Shown: positions 36,021-47,600 of the stretch, one piece after another
How the letters are laid out: each line of letters opens with the position of its first letter
How positions within the stretch are numbered: position 1 is the first letter of the stretch
Assembly (NCBI GenBank): GCA_949126835.1
Contig: OX421497.1
Location: 4,501,648 to 4,565,647, forward strand
From: Anisus vortex
Taxonomy: Eukaryota; Mollusca; Gastropoda; Planorbidae
DNA length: 64,000 bases
Direction: 5' to 3'
The notes under the pieces: model-generated
Database searches by the model: none
Told to the model about the DNA's origin: nothing
Seen by the model: the letters and a program-made list of their open reading frames with translations, nothing else
Translations under genes and position numbers: made by a program

Positions 36021-36157
36021 TTATCTTATATACATTACAGACCCTCCTTCTATAAAGATTATTGCGTCCTACGTTCATCCGTGGTTTGAGACTAGTCCTG
36101 CGTTTCGATTAGAGTTTTAAATGATGTTACGTTATTAGTTTTCCTAGTTTGTTCAAG
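36021..36157 (-). mobile_element. LINE 3' end, family A, short
   Basis: 'cagaccctccttctataaag', 'attgcgtcctacgttcatcc' and 'ttttcctagtttgttcaagg'. Confidence 0.75.
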
Positions 36158-36434
36158 GGACTTGGTGGTCCCTTCCTAGATGACTTTGTGTGTGGGCCCG
36201 CCTGTTTGACTTAATTACATATGTTCAGTTTTTATTTTGGTGGGGGGGGGGGGGGGGGGTATCTGCAGCTCGATCAGCTTCACCCTTTCTCCACTAATAA
36301 AAGATCCGCGTTATTTTGGGCTCCATTGTGACCGTATGGATTACAATATTATAGGGTCGGGCATCGGCGAAGGTCCAACGCTGATAGTTGCTTGGGGCAT
36401 ATGGCCCCATTTACTTTAGATGTAGAATGTAGCC

Positions 36435-36631
36435 CAGGGGTCGGCAACCTTTTGATAATAGTGTGCCAAAGTGGGATTTCTAATTCATTCAGCGCGCCAA
36501 CAGCCTAAGAGTCATCCTGCTCTTTACTTGAAGAAGATACTTGAATTATCTTTTTAGGGGTCTTCCGCGTGCCATTGAAAATCGCTCTGCGTGCCAAGTC
36601 TGGCACGCGTGACGTATGTTGCCGACCCCTG
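36435..36631 (+). mobile_element. hAT-type MITE, family 1, best-preserved copy
   Basis: Starts 'caggggtcggcaacctttt' and ends 'gttgccgacccctg', nearly perfect TIRs. The flanks 'atgtagcc' and 'atgtagga' match at 6 of 8. A G run of about 19 lies just upstream (36241-36259). Confidence 0.88.
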
Positions 36632-37734
36632 ATGTAGGATAAATATACATTTGAATTGCTTACACTTTTATTCCTTTCCATTCGTAATTTAAAAAAAACA
36701 ACAAAAAAAACTTTTTCTAAATATTGCATAGGGCCCATATGAACTACCAATTGACAATAAGCTTAGTGGGAAAAAAAAAGTAAGGATTAAATATTTTGAA
36801 TTATTACTCTTCTTGGTGGGGACAGGGAGGGAAAGGGTTTTACATACCAGCCTTTACTTTTCTCCTACATCTCCTCTCGTTAAAAGAACAGCCAGCTCCG
36901 ACCTATATATATATATATTTGCTAAATCAATGAAGAATACAAAAAACTGCGTTGTATCTTCGAGAGTATAATCTGTGACAAGATCTCGTTCACTTCCAAG
37001 ATCTCGTTTCTTTACTTGTTTGTTTGTTTTGACAGAAGTTGTATATATAGACATCAAATACAACTACCGTGATTGTCTCTAAAGCTACGGAGACTCGAGA
37101 TGTATAGCGCTGGATAATTTACTCAAGGTCTTTGCTTCAAACTTGGACAAAAACAACAACAATAAAATAACTGGTTGGGTTTTTTTTTTCTCAAGATTTT
37201 TGGAGCGTTGCCACAAACTTTTGATGAGTATCAGAGTTAAGCTCCCCCCCTCCCCACAATTGCAGCCATCGACTATGCTCAGTGGCGCAACTAAGGTAAA
37301 TTATGCTGCGTAGGGCGCGCGCTTGGGGCGGGGAGTCGAAATTGGCGTCTTTTATACAAAATAAGTTAGTTTTAAATTATTTGTAAGCTGACAAACATAG
37401 GCCTATTATTGATATTGGTTGTGAAAGTTTCAGTTTGGCCCCTATTCAAATTTTGGCACCCGGAGCAGCTGCCTGCCCCCCCCCCCCCCCCACCCTACTT
37501 TATTTACGCTGATGACTCTAACGGTAAACATCAAGGAAAACCATTAAACTTTCAGCTTAAGAAATATTTTTGTCAAAAAAACTTCTTTAAGTAAAAGTCT
37601 ACAGCAATATATTTCAGTTTGCAGACTGCACCCACTCTCCCTCCCAATTAACTATTAAAGTTTAAAAAAAAATTCAATTGAAGCCTCCTGCTTTAACTTA
37701 GTCAATTGTATGCACTACTAGTATGTCATATTCA
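36632..37734. other. no gene; possible worn hAT end
   Basis: 'cagtggcgcaactaagg' near 37281 resembles a hAT left terminus but no right end was found. Poly-C at 37478-37491. Confidence 0.4.
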
Positions 37735-37980
37735 TATACCCTTAACTGGCTCACTGGAAGGCCCTACTTATATGTTACAGACGCTCCTTCTCTGAAGAGA
37801 CTATTGCGTCCTACGCTCAATCGTGAGTCTAGTCTTTACATTTTGATCAGCGTTTCAAATGAGGTTAAATTACTAATATAGTTTTCCTGGTTTGTTTAGG
37901 CAACCCATTCCATGCCCGGATGCCAGTTGTATGTCATTTACCCTTAACTGGTTCTATTTGTAGGCCCTACTTGTATGTCA
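37735..37980 (-). mobile_element. LINE 3' end inside a duplicated block
   Basis: The LINE family A end (37770-37923) lies between two copies of a block with 'tatgtcat', 'acccttaactgg' and 'aggccctactt'. This looks like insertion into a pre-existing tandem repeat, or a long target duplication. Confidence 0.6.
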
Positions 37981-37989
37981 TATTCCTTA

Positions 37990-38017
37990 ACCACTGAGCT
38001 ATATATAGCTCAGTGGT
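37990..38017. repeat. 28-bp perfect palindrome
   Basis: 'accactgagctata' followed at once by its exact reverse complement. A LINE family A tail fragment follows at 38033-38070. Confidence 0.85.
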
Positions 38018-38194
38018 GTTAACGTATTGTATAAGCTTATATAACAGACGCTCCTTCTATAAAGAAGATTTTTTCAGTTAAAAAATAGTAGGCCTAATAA
38101 TTTTTTTGATATTGCAGAGTTTCTTAATCTAAAATCATTTCAAAATGCCAAATCTTCACTAAAAAAATTATCATACCGATATCATCATTATCAA

Positions 38195-38425
38195 TCCCAT
38201 GACCGTTATGGTCGTTGGCGGGGGGGGGGGGGGGGGATCGAATGGACACCCCAGCAGTCAACTTTCTCCACTTTGGCTATCTTGAGCAGTTGTCAATAGT
38301 TGAGTCAACTGCAGCCCTGTCCAACACTTCACATTGTCGAACCAGCATCTCCGCTGACGGCCTCTCCTACGCCCACCTTCCACATACCAATCTCTATGTT
38401 AAGAGGCTTTAAGTATAGGTAGTCG
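38195..38425 (-). mobile_element. RTE-like LINE C-terminus remnant
   Basis: The minus strand reads 'GGRRRGRQRRCWFDNVKCWT' and then 'QLLTTAQD', the conserved C-terminal block of RTE-type LINE proteins. It is interrupted by a poly-C/G tract and an early stop. The second copy is at 20171-20435. Confidence 0.78.
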
Positions 38426-38667
38426 ATTGTATTTTCTGAATGTTTTAAATTTTAAGTACTCACAGAAGTATATTTAAAAAACAAACCTGATATGAGAGTT
38501 AAGGACTCCTTAACAAAATAGCCATTCATTTTATTCAGTCACGTGCAGAATATGTTGCAATCACAGTTATAGCTTGACTTGTATGCAAAGTTGACATGAC
38601 ATTATATTTTGTGCAGTTCATCTAGCTAACTAACTAGAACTCTTATTGGAAGCGAGAGCTGTGAGTA

Positions 38668-38926
38668 TTATTCCATTGTAGCTCTGAACAAGAACTCAGT
38701 CGTGCTAAAACAGCCGTAGAGATCAGTGGATAGTGGGTCACTCGTCACATCTCCTCGATCGACGAGACGGGGGCACTCCCGCAGGATATTCTCCACTGTC
38801 TCCTCCTCCTCCCCACAGTGGCGACACCGCGAGTCGTAATTAGGCCGGAACCTGGCGAAGTATGCCCCAATGGAATTGAGTGCGGAATTGAGATATGATA
38901 CTCTGTTCCGACCTATTGAGGCACCA
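38668..38926 (-). mobile_element. LINE ORF2 C-terminus with Cys/His knuckle
   Basis: An open frame of 85 codons ends in TAA at 38668. It contains 'SRCRHCGEEEETVENILREC', the C-x-x-C...H/N...C motif near the end of Jockey/R1/I-type reverse transcriptases, preceded by 'YFARFRPNYD'. Upstream is lost. It lies next to two other LINE ends. Confidence 0.78.
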
Positions 38927-39026
38927 GTTCATCTAGCAGAAGTTGGAGATCCAGTTGCATGGCAACAGTAGTCCCAGCTTTGACCTCACCCTTGTTAAAA
39001 CATTTCTGTTGTGTTAGTCATATGGG

Positions 39027-39267
39027 AATGGGGCATGGTGGCGTTTGACTAGCGATCCGAAAGTTCTGGGTTCGAATCCTGGGTGAGGCTAGGATTTTTT
39101 ACCAGGTCTTGAGGGTGTCCTTGAGTCTACCCAGCTTTGATGGGTACCTGACCTTAGTTGGGGTAAAGTAAAGGCGACTGGGCATTGTGCTGGCCACACA
39201 TCCCCTAGTATGCCGTGGCCACTGGCCCTATGATCAGTTAAATTTGGTCCGAAGGGTAATTTACTTA
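39027..39267 (+). mobile_element. tRNA-derived SINE, nearly full length
   Basis: 'tggtggcgtttgactagcga', B-box 'ggttcgaatcc', 'gagtctacccagctttgatg', 'gtgctggccacacatcccc', tail 'gtccgaagggtaatttactt'. A short internal deletion follows 'gtggccactgg'. Confidence 0.88.
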
Positions 39268-39761
39268 GTCGTATGTGAACTAATAGCCTAATCAGGTTTT
39301 GAAGGATTTCATTGGTAGGCCTACTGAGTAATCCTTGACCTTCTACAATACCAATGGGTCGCTTCAAAAAACATATTATGACAGTCAATCTACATGCTCT
39401 GCTAGGTGTGGGCTTAGGCCAGGAGTAAGAGATTCGGCAATATTCATGCCTGGCTAAACTTTCTTTTTGTGCATATCCAATTTTATGTATTGTGATTGAT
39501 TGTTATTTACATGGTAAATGATTTAAACTTGTGTTGCCGTGTTTGCTCTTACATCTAATTCTAATTCTAATTAAATTTGTTGTGCTCAAGGTAAGATAAA
39601 AATTCAAATGGAAATTTAACTTGATTACATAAATTCCGTCTTTCAGCATTTTAAAACAATAAAAAAGAACCATTTGTACTCAAGCGCAATAGACATTCAT
39701 TGCACACTATCAGAACACTTATCATACAAGAAAAAGTATCATTTAGGAGTCGGCTGTTTTA

Positions 39762-40111
39762 TTTCCTGGCTGACTGATAATTCTTTTGAAAGATTCTCAC
39801 TGATAGTGGAACAAGAGAGTTCCTAAATCTCTCTGTTAAACCCTTATTGAAAGACGCCGACCACTTCGGTTAGATCTGATGTAACTACTGTAAAGCTGGT
39901 GGGCATGATCTTGAAGGATTTTATCAATCATAGACAGGCACCTTGAACTGAAAATATCCGCAAGAGATGGTAATTCTGTCTGTGAAGTACGAGAGGCTTT
40001 GTTTGTTAGGCGGTCTATCCGATGTTTGTTCAATGTGGTGGTATTACCATACCAGCAGGTAATAGCGAAGGTTAAGATGCTACCAACAGTCACAGAGTAA
40101 AAGGGATTCAT
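39762..40111 (-). mobile_element. LINE reverse transcriptase C-terminus, frameshifted
   Basis: Minus strand codons from 40111 read 'FYSVTVGSILTFAITCWYGN', 'KASRTSQTELPSLADIFSSR' and 'RRLSIR'. After a frameshift they continue as 'LTERFRNSLVPLSVRIF' to a stop at about 39762. This is the familiar C-terminal region of fish- and mollusc-type CR1/Rex-like RTs. It is 5'-truncated and dead. Confidence 0.82.
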
Positions 40112-40195
40112 AATTCATTTGTGAAATGTCTTTAGTTTTACAAATAATTTTCAAAAAGTCCATCTTGAATTTTTTAAAAATATACGCTAGAATCT

Positions 40196-40221
40196 TTATA
40201 TATATATATATATATATATTG
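40196..40221. repeat. (TA)n microsatellite
   Basis: Pure TA run. Confidence 0.95.
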
Positions 40222-40282
40222 TGAAAAATGTTTCACACAATGTTAACAAAAGAAATGACATTGTGTCACTAAATGAAATACA

Positions 40283-40666
40283 CAGGGTTCTCACATTTTT
40301 TTCTGGAAAAAATTCAAGGCTGTTTCCAGACTATTTCAAGGCTATAAGAGCCTAATTCCAGGCTGCTGGAACACGTTATTTTGGGAAATGGTCACACCCC
40401 TCCTCCCCCTAAGTGACCTAAATATTGCGTAAATGAGGTATTAATCTAAGGCACGGTCAGTGGGCGTTTATGGCATATAAAAATGGGATTGGCGTTTTTT
40501 TTCTGAACTTGATTTTTATACAAAATGTAGATGTAAATATAGATTTAGATAAATGTCCAGGCTGACAGGCTATTTTTCCAGGCTAAAATGCCAATATTCA
40601 AGGTTGTCCAGGCCTTGATTTGTTTTTTTGAAACTCCAGACTTTTCCAGACTGTGTGAGAACCCTG
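40283..40666 (+). mobile_element. 384-bp hAT-type MITE, family 3
   Basis: Starts 'cagggttctcacat' and ends 'tgtgtgagaaccctg'. The interior has 'ccagactattt', 'ccaggct' and 'aaggct' repeats in both orientations. The flanks 'gaaataca' and 'attataca' match at 5 of 8, so the duplication is worn. Confidence 0.8.
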
Positions 40667-40998
40667 ATTATACAACAACAACCAACAGCAACAATAAGCC
40701 ATTTAAGTCTGAAGTAAAATTTACTCTGGATAATATTGAACTTACAACTATATTGTATTTGTATATTTGTATATTTTGTATATATTGTATATTGTATTCA
40801 CAACAAAACAAAAAGAACAACAGGGTATATGCACTCTCAACAGTGGGAGGCATTGCACCGGCCACACAAACTTATTGCACACTCTTGATTCAACAAAAAA
40901 TTAGGTGAGCCCAGGATAGGTAAAACAAACAAAAAATGTTACTACCGTAGTTATTGTCATCAAGTGTTTGAAATCTTGAATACATTAGTAGAACAGAC

Positions 40999-41329
40999 TA
41001 AGGGTGTTCAACGAAAACAGGAATTCTGATTTTTTGGTTTACTTAAACCAATTTTTGGTTTTGTTGGAAGTTTGGAAGAAATCCTACAAATATTTGTCCT
41101 TCGATTTTTTTTTTCTCAAACAAATATTTTAAAACCATGTTTGATTTACACTTTACACAAAACAATTCCTTAACATTAAATGCCTTGCAAACATTAATTA
41201 AGCATAGGCCTATTGTGTGTTCTTTTTCAAATCCCAAAAATCGCTTGCGATGTAAGCCCAGACTGGCTTAAAATCGGATTTCTAGAACCGAAAGTAGGTT
41301 TTGAGAAAAAATCTATATAAACATCCCTA
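40999..41329 (+). mobile_element. 331-bp hAT-type MITE, family 4
   Basis: Starts 'taagggtgttcaacgaaaac' and ends 'aaacatcccta'. The flanks are 'gaacagac' and 'gaacacac' (7 of 8). The TIR type is shared with 60508-61417. It lies 215 bp beyond the PM20D2 stop, in its 3' region. Confidence 0.85.
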
Positions 41330-41543
41330 GAACACACCATGTCTATTATATGCACAATAAAAAAAGTAGAAAGTATTAGTCACGAAACAAATTTAGAAGT
41401 AGTTAGACTGAAGTTTTTTTTAAACAGCCATACCACAGAAAACAGAAAGAGAAATTAATTTATTTAAAACAAGAATTTATTAAATAACACAAGTTAATAC
41501 AACAAAAGAATTCAATTGCCTGCTAAGTGGTTTCAGGATCTAG

Positions 41544-41671
41544 CTAAGTCCCGTGGCTGTGAAAATCTTCCTTTATTTTCACCAGTAGACTTGGGTCCCT
41601 GTAAATGTCCACAGCGGCGCAAGCGAGGGCCTTGGCGTGCAGTAAGGTCAACTGGTGAGACTCTCCCGTTT
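41544..41671 (-). CDS. PM20D2: PM20D2 coding exon 8 and stop
   Basis: It encodes '[19 protein letters not shown]' and 'IKEDF', matching the conserved C-terminal helices, and ends in TAG. The acceptor is 'cacctag'. The 1.9-kb intron before it contains a THAP relic and a LINE end. Confidence 0.92.
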
Positions 41672-44600
41672 CTAGGTGTTGAAAAAAATAAACGCAACAA
41701 GAATCAACCAATAACTTAGTTACCGGTAAGTAAAAAAAACTAAAACAAATTGAACAGTCCACTTGCAAAAGGTGATAAGTTCATAAAAAGTACAGTAAAT
41801 TTTCAGAAATCTCCTTTGTATGTCACAATTGACAAGTCTTAAATATTATGCATGCATAAAAGGTTGAAGTGTAAAACATTTCCGGTCCCATTTGTTCATT
41901 TGCTTCAAAACATGTATGTGTGCTGCGTTATTGGTTGTAAAAAAATTTGTAGGGGATAAAAAATTTTTTCATTTCCAAAAAATGTTGCCAAAAGAAAACG
42001 ATGGATTGTGAATGTCAGACGTGAAGAATCACCTTTTTATAATCCCATACTAATTGCTTGATGCAAAAGAATTTGTGTTTTATGTTTTCATGAATCTACG
42101 CATTGTGTTTTTTTATTACAAAAGACGCAATTCTTGACTAATTTTTTTTATAAACAAAGCTAAATTTACCTTCACGCGACTAACACTTTGACTTTGAGTA
42201 TTAATTATCCCCTACTCACTTTTGATGTTAAAAAAAGGATTCCTCATAACTAATCTTGTAGCCTTTGTATATTTCTAAAAGACCAGAACTGGCGTCAAGG
42301 TTGAAATTAATTGTCAAACACCAGAAAAAAACATGGGCTTTTCTTTACAAAAATGGCAGGCAATGGCACCAAAAGTTCATGATTTTTTTCCATTTGAAAA
42401 GGTCCTGCCTCATTAAGCCTTCTCAATTGAGCATATGTTGATAGGCGCTTCATTTTTCCAATCAAATAAATTTGAGTACTGGAAACTTTTAGAGTTTTTT
42501 TTTTTTTACTAAAGATCAACATATTAATAAACATGTTCTTGAAGATAACTAATTATTTTTTTTATGTGACAGCATCTTTTGCATTGGACTGTTCAAAAAT
42601 GAAATTATACTCAGAGCCAAGGAAAATATTACAGATTGTATCACTATGGGGATCTGGGCATAAACCTTTTAATTGCTGGTTATTTATACCGAATGGGGTC
42701 ATGTGGATAACCACCTTCAATTTTGCATCTCTATGAATAATAAATGTTGCAATCACTCAGTGATTTTCTCAGATATAACAAAAGCTGTACTTAGTGGAAA
42801 ATGGGCTAGAAGCCATTGAGTGCCTGAAACTCAACTACTAATTTGATTAGTGTTCAAAATACATTGCTAACTGCCCTATTCAGTTACAAGATCAGATAAC
42901 CACCAACAAACTAAATGTATTTGAAGACTACATTGTTGCAACATCTTCAGCTAATAGTTGGCACCAAATTAATTTGGGCTGCTTCTAATTAAACAAAGAA
43001 AGATAACTGGGTTAAATCGAGGGCTGTAAACACCTAGAAGTGTAGTCTCCCTTTTGCTTGTTATATCATTAGTAAATAAATTGTGAAATGGAAGAAATGA
43101 TTTGCTTTCTAAAAGTAGATTTCTATTTCATCTGACTCTTAGTCTTACATTTTGATTAGCGTTTTAGATGATATTAAGTTACTGGTTTTCCCCGATTTGT
43201 TCAAGCAACCCATTCTATACCCAGATGCTGCTCTGGAAGGGTACTAAAATGCATTTGTTCTTGTATTCGGGATAAGAAAATGGTTTATGTCCTCATATTT
43301 AATAGTTGTTATTGTGTTCTATTTCTAAGTTAGAGTTTAATACCGTCTGTATTATTACAACTTTACTACCAGCCCTTCTGGTCTCTATTTTTTTCTAAGT
43401 TTAGTGATTTAACTATTGGTGTTAGTCTTGTCAGTTGTCAATATTCACTAGTAATGAACAGTGAATATGCATCTTCTGGTATAGGTTTAATTAATGTGAG
43501 ACTGCATTTTATTTTTTTATTACATTTGCAAAAGTTCCTTTTTTATAAAGCCTAATATTTTTCTAGATTTGGAAAAAAATTTTAATATATAAATTGCAGA
43601 GACTCACTGGCTATGTCCCTGAATTCAACTGTATGTAAACTGACTTCCGTGTTGAGGCTGAACTTCGGGTGGATGCTGGGCACTACCACAGAGACATTGC
43701 CCATGTCCGTGGAGCCCCCTTGCTTCTGGAGTTTCACTTCGTCCTTCTCAAACTCAATCCCGAGCGACTCCCCGTTGGTCACGTAGAGGCCGGCTAAGGT
43801 CTCATTGGACCTGAGCGTGTCGTAGCACTTGCTGTCAAACTGGTAACTCACCTGGAACAGGGGAAAAAATCAAGACAATGTCTAAACATAAAACCTCCTT
43901 AGTCTAAAGACAAGATGTCCATTCTTAAAGACAGGATCAATGTGTAAGGACAAGACCTGCAAGCATTAAAAAAACAACTTTTTGAACTGTAATATATATC
44001 AATTGAAACCGAATAAAAATGTATGTTTGAAAACTGGCTTCCAGTCTGAAATAGATGTCGGCCCCAGTTCACAGTACTGAATGAGTTAACAGAGTTATGT
44101 GCTATATTTAAAGTAAACTAATGTACCACTTTTAGATTGTTTTTATCCATAGGGCTCGTTTGCATTTTGAGAATATTTTCGGTTCCCTTGTTTCCCTGAC
44201 TAGTTGGGCAGGTTATTTCTGGCCCATCTGCCACTAAGGGGGTCAAGAAAAAGACCTTCACATAGAGCTCAAACACTCACCACGCAGGTTATTTCTGGCC
44301 CAACTGCCACTAATGGGGCCAAGACAAAGACCTTCACATTGAGATCAAACACTCACCACGCACCCTGTGGCAGCAGCGGCACCTTCAAAACAGCCGCTCA
44401 GCCTCTTCTGTAGTTCTTTGAGGTCGCCCATGCACGGGGCTCTCAGGTAATAAAGCAGTGCCGCTGTCTGTGGTATTATATTTGGCTTCTCACCTCCGTT
44501 CGTTATTATACCTGGAGAGTAATTTAAAGATAATCATGAAACCGTCTCAGTAACATGAAACTATGGAAACCTGTTAGCCAAACAATTATTATTGCACAAC

Positions 44601-47600
44601 TTTTTAAAAATTCACCCTTCCAGTAACAGTCCAATTTTTTAATTCTTAAACTTCACTTTGCAAAAAAAAACAATAAGCCGAGGAAACATATTCTATTAAA
44701 TTTTCAGCCCAAAACTCCCCACCCCAATCCTAAAGGTTGCAAGTTTGAATCCTGGTGAGGGCTACGTTTTTTTCTTGGGAGTGGAGGGTGTCCCTGAGTC
44801 TATCCAGTTCTGATAGATACATGATACTAGTTGGAGCAAAGTAAAGGTGGCTGGGTCACTGTGCTGGATACACAATCCCCTCATATGCCGTGACAAAGGA
44901 AACTCATGAAAGCTGCTTCATGGGCCTTATAGATGAATTTTGTCTGGCAGGAATACTACTACTAATGCCTATGCACGACAAAAATGCAACATGGTACCAA
45001 AAACATGTTTTTAGGGGTCGTTTAATTCAATCTAGATTTCTCAGAAACCAGCTATCATTTCACCATCCATATATTGTGACCTTCATTTTTACTATACCAG
45101 GCAGCTTCTGCTGACTCACTTCTGTACCTTTGGGCCTCATCCCTGGCAAAGTGTGAAAACCACAGACATGCTTACATTAAGGACACACAGGGGGCTAACG
45201 CCTAGAGGACAGCCACTGTTTATAAACCGAGGAACATTGTACTGCTGAGAGGCTCCAAGACTCAGTGAGGAGAAAGCATTGAGCACAACAGCCCGCCCAG
45301 ATGCCTGGATGTCCAGACCTATAGTCTGGGATCTGTGCTACCAGGCGACAGTGCAGGAAAACAAGCGAGCCATCACATTAACGATCCGAGGGGAATTCCG
45401 CAGGTGGGGAGGGAAGTGTAGTATATGTACTGCGGAGTCTGTAACCTGTGTTACGCAGGTCGTCGCAGGTGGATAGTCTCATACAGGATCTTGGCTTTTC
45501 CATTTGTTGAACCAACCCTTAACATCATAACACCCTGGATTGCAGAGCTAGAAGGCTTGTCTAGTATTTGTTTATCATTGATCGGTTGAGATAACCTTTT
45601 CTCTACGCAATGTCTGTGTGGGAGTTTCATAATACGCTGTGCATTATAGACACTTCCGAAATAAATGTCTTTGTGTTTAAAAAAAAACGATCACCCACCA
45701 TGAACTCTCCAGGCAGGCTTCATCTGCTGACGCATGCATGAGACGTTTTGGTAGCACAGCACTGCCGCGTCTAGGGCGTTGATGCCTTCCCACGGGTAGC
45801 TGGCTGCGTGGCTTGCTTTCCCTTGGAACGTGACACTGACCCTGCAAAACGTGCATTTTAGAACCTCGTAATTTTTATAGAGCAGGAGCTTTAGGCTAAA
45901 CTAAATATATATATATATTGAAAAACTTTCCTCAGCATTCTTCATTAAAAAAATTGTATAACTCTATTCTTACCAAGCCTGTTTCCTCATTCTGATTTTA
46001 TCCTTTTCTATGATATGGTTTTTTCAGAACTAACTCTTTAAATATTTCATTCTGGATTAAAATCCTTGTATTACTATGAAAGAAACCATTCCTGACAATT
46101 ACCCCATAAATCAGTGGACCAGTTTACAAGTAAAGTAATAGGTCATTTTGGAAATCAATAGGTTATGTTGAGTCAACAAGGATTCTTCCTGTATCATATA
46201 ATGAGTAAGTAAATTACCCTTCGGACCAAACTGATCGTAGGGCTGGTGAAGCAGCGTTCACCAGTTTCCGTGGCCACAGCATACTGGGGTGGGGGGTGGG
46301 GCCAGCACAATGCCCAGCCGCCTTTACTCTACCCCAACTAATGTCAGGTACCCATCAGAGCTGGGTGGACTCAGGGACACCCTCAAGTCCTGGTAAAAAA
46401 TCCTAGCATTCACCAGGATTCGAACCCAGGACCTTCGGATCGCCAGTTGAATGCGCTGCCGCTCGTCTACCGCGCCCCATATAATATAATAAGTCATTTA
46501 TTTTAAATTTTGACCCTGCATGTTAACACTCAATCTGTTTGTAGTTGTCAAGAAACACTGGAACTCTTTCAGTGGGTGAGTTGTCAGCATTACTCAATGT
46601 GAGAGTTTTCTCTCTGTGGAGCAGTCCTGTTTAACCAGGGCCAGCTTGGATCCTCACTCAACCATGACATAGCCTCAGTATGCAGCCCATGGCGGTGAGG
46701 ATGCATTTAGTCAACTTGGCAAATCACTAACTATATCAATAGAATTTTGACAAGCAAAATATCTTATTTAGATGGGGACATCCCCGTGTAAGACAAAATC
46801 CGCTCGGCCAGCGCACCGCCAGCCCACATAACAGGTATAGGAGGCAAGCCCTAGCTATCTACTTAAGTGCAATGAAGTGTTATGAACTTACTGACACATA
46901 GCCACATAGACCGGTTTTGGCACGTTGTGCTGGGAGGGGTGTGCCATCATCGCCACATCCACGTCGCAGAAAGCGCCAGAGTTGATCAGATCTATTTTGC
47001 CTCCACCCCCCTCTTCAGCTGGGCAGCCAATGACCGTCAGCTGGACAACAAAAAAAAAAAGACAAAGCTCTGGTCATTTAAAAGCTAATGATAAAAGTAA
47101 TCCTGTCTCACCAAATTGATCCATAGGGCTGGTGACGCAGCGTTTGCTAGTTTCCATGGCCACGGCATACTAGGACTTAGGCCAGCACAATTGCTCAGCC
47201 ACCTTTACCCTTCCCTAACTAATGCCAGCTACCCATCAGAGCTGAGTAGACTCAGGGACACCCTCCAGACCCAGGCAAAAATCTTAGCCTTCACCAGGAT
47301 TTGAACCCAGGACCTTTGGTTTGCCAGTCCATTGCTATAACCCAGATTTAAAAGCCAATGCATGAAAAAAATGATGCATACTGTTACGACTTGATTGGGT
47401 TCAATTCACCTTTTATAAATTAGAATCTGGCTCTTTAGTTCATGATATCTTGGCTAGGTGGCTCTTAATGGGTTTAATTACTAATACTTCAACTTCACTT
47501 TATACTTTATGCAGCAGACGCTTTCAAGTATCAGCTAACAGGGTTACAAATATTTACAACAGGAATTTAAACTTTAAATACATATTTTTAAAAAGTCTCA

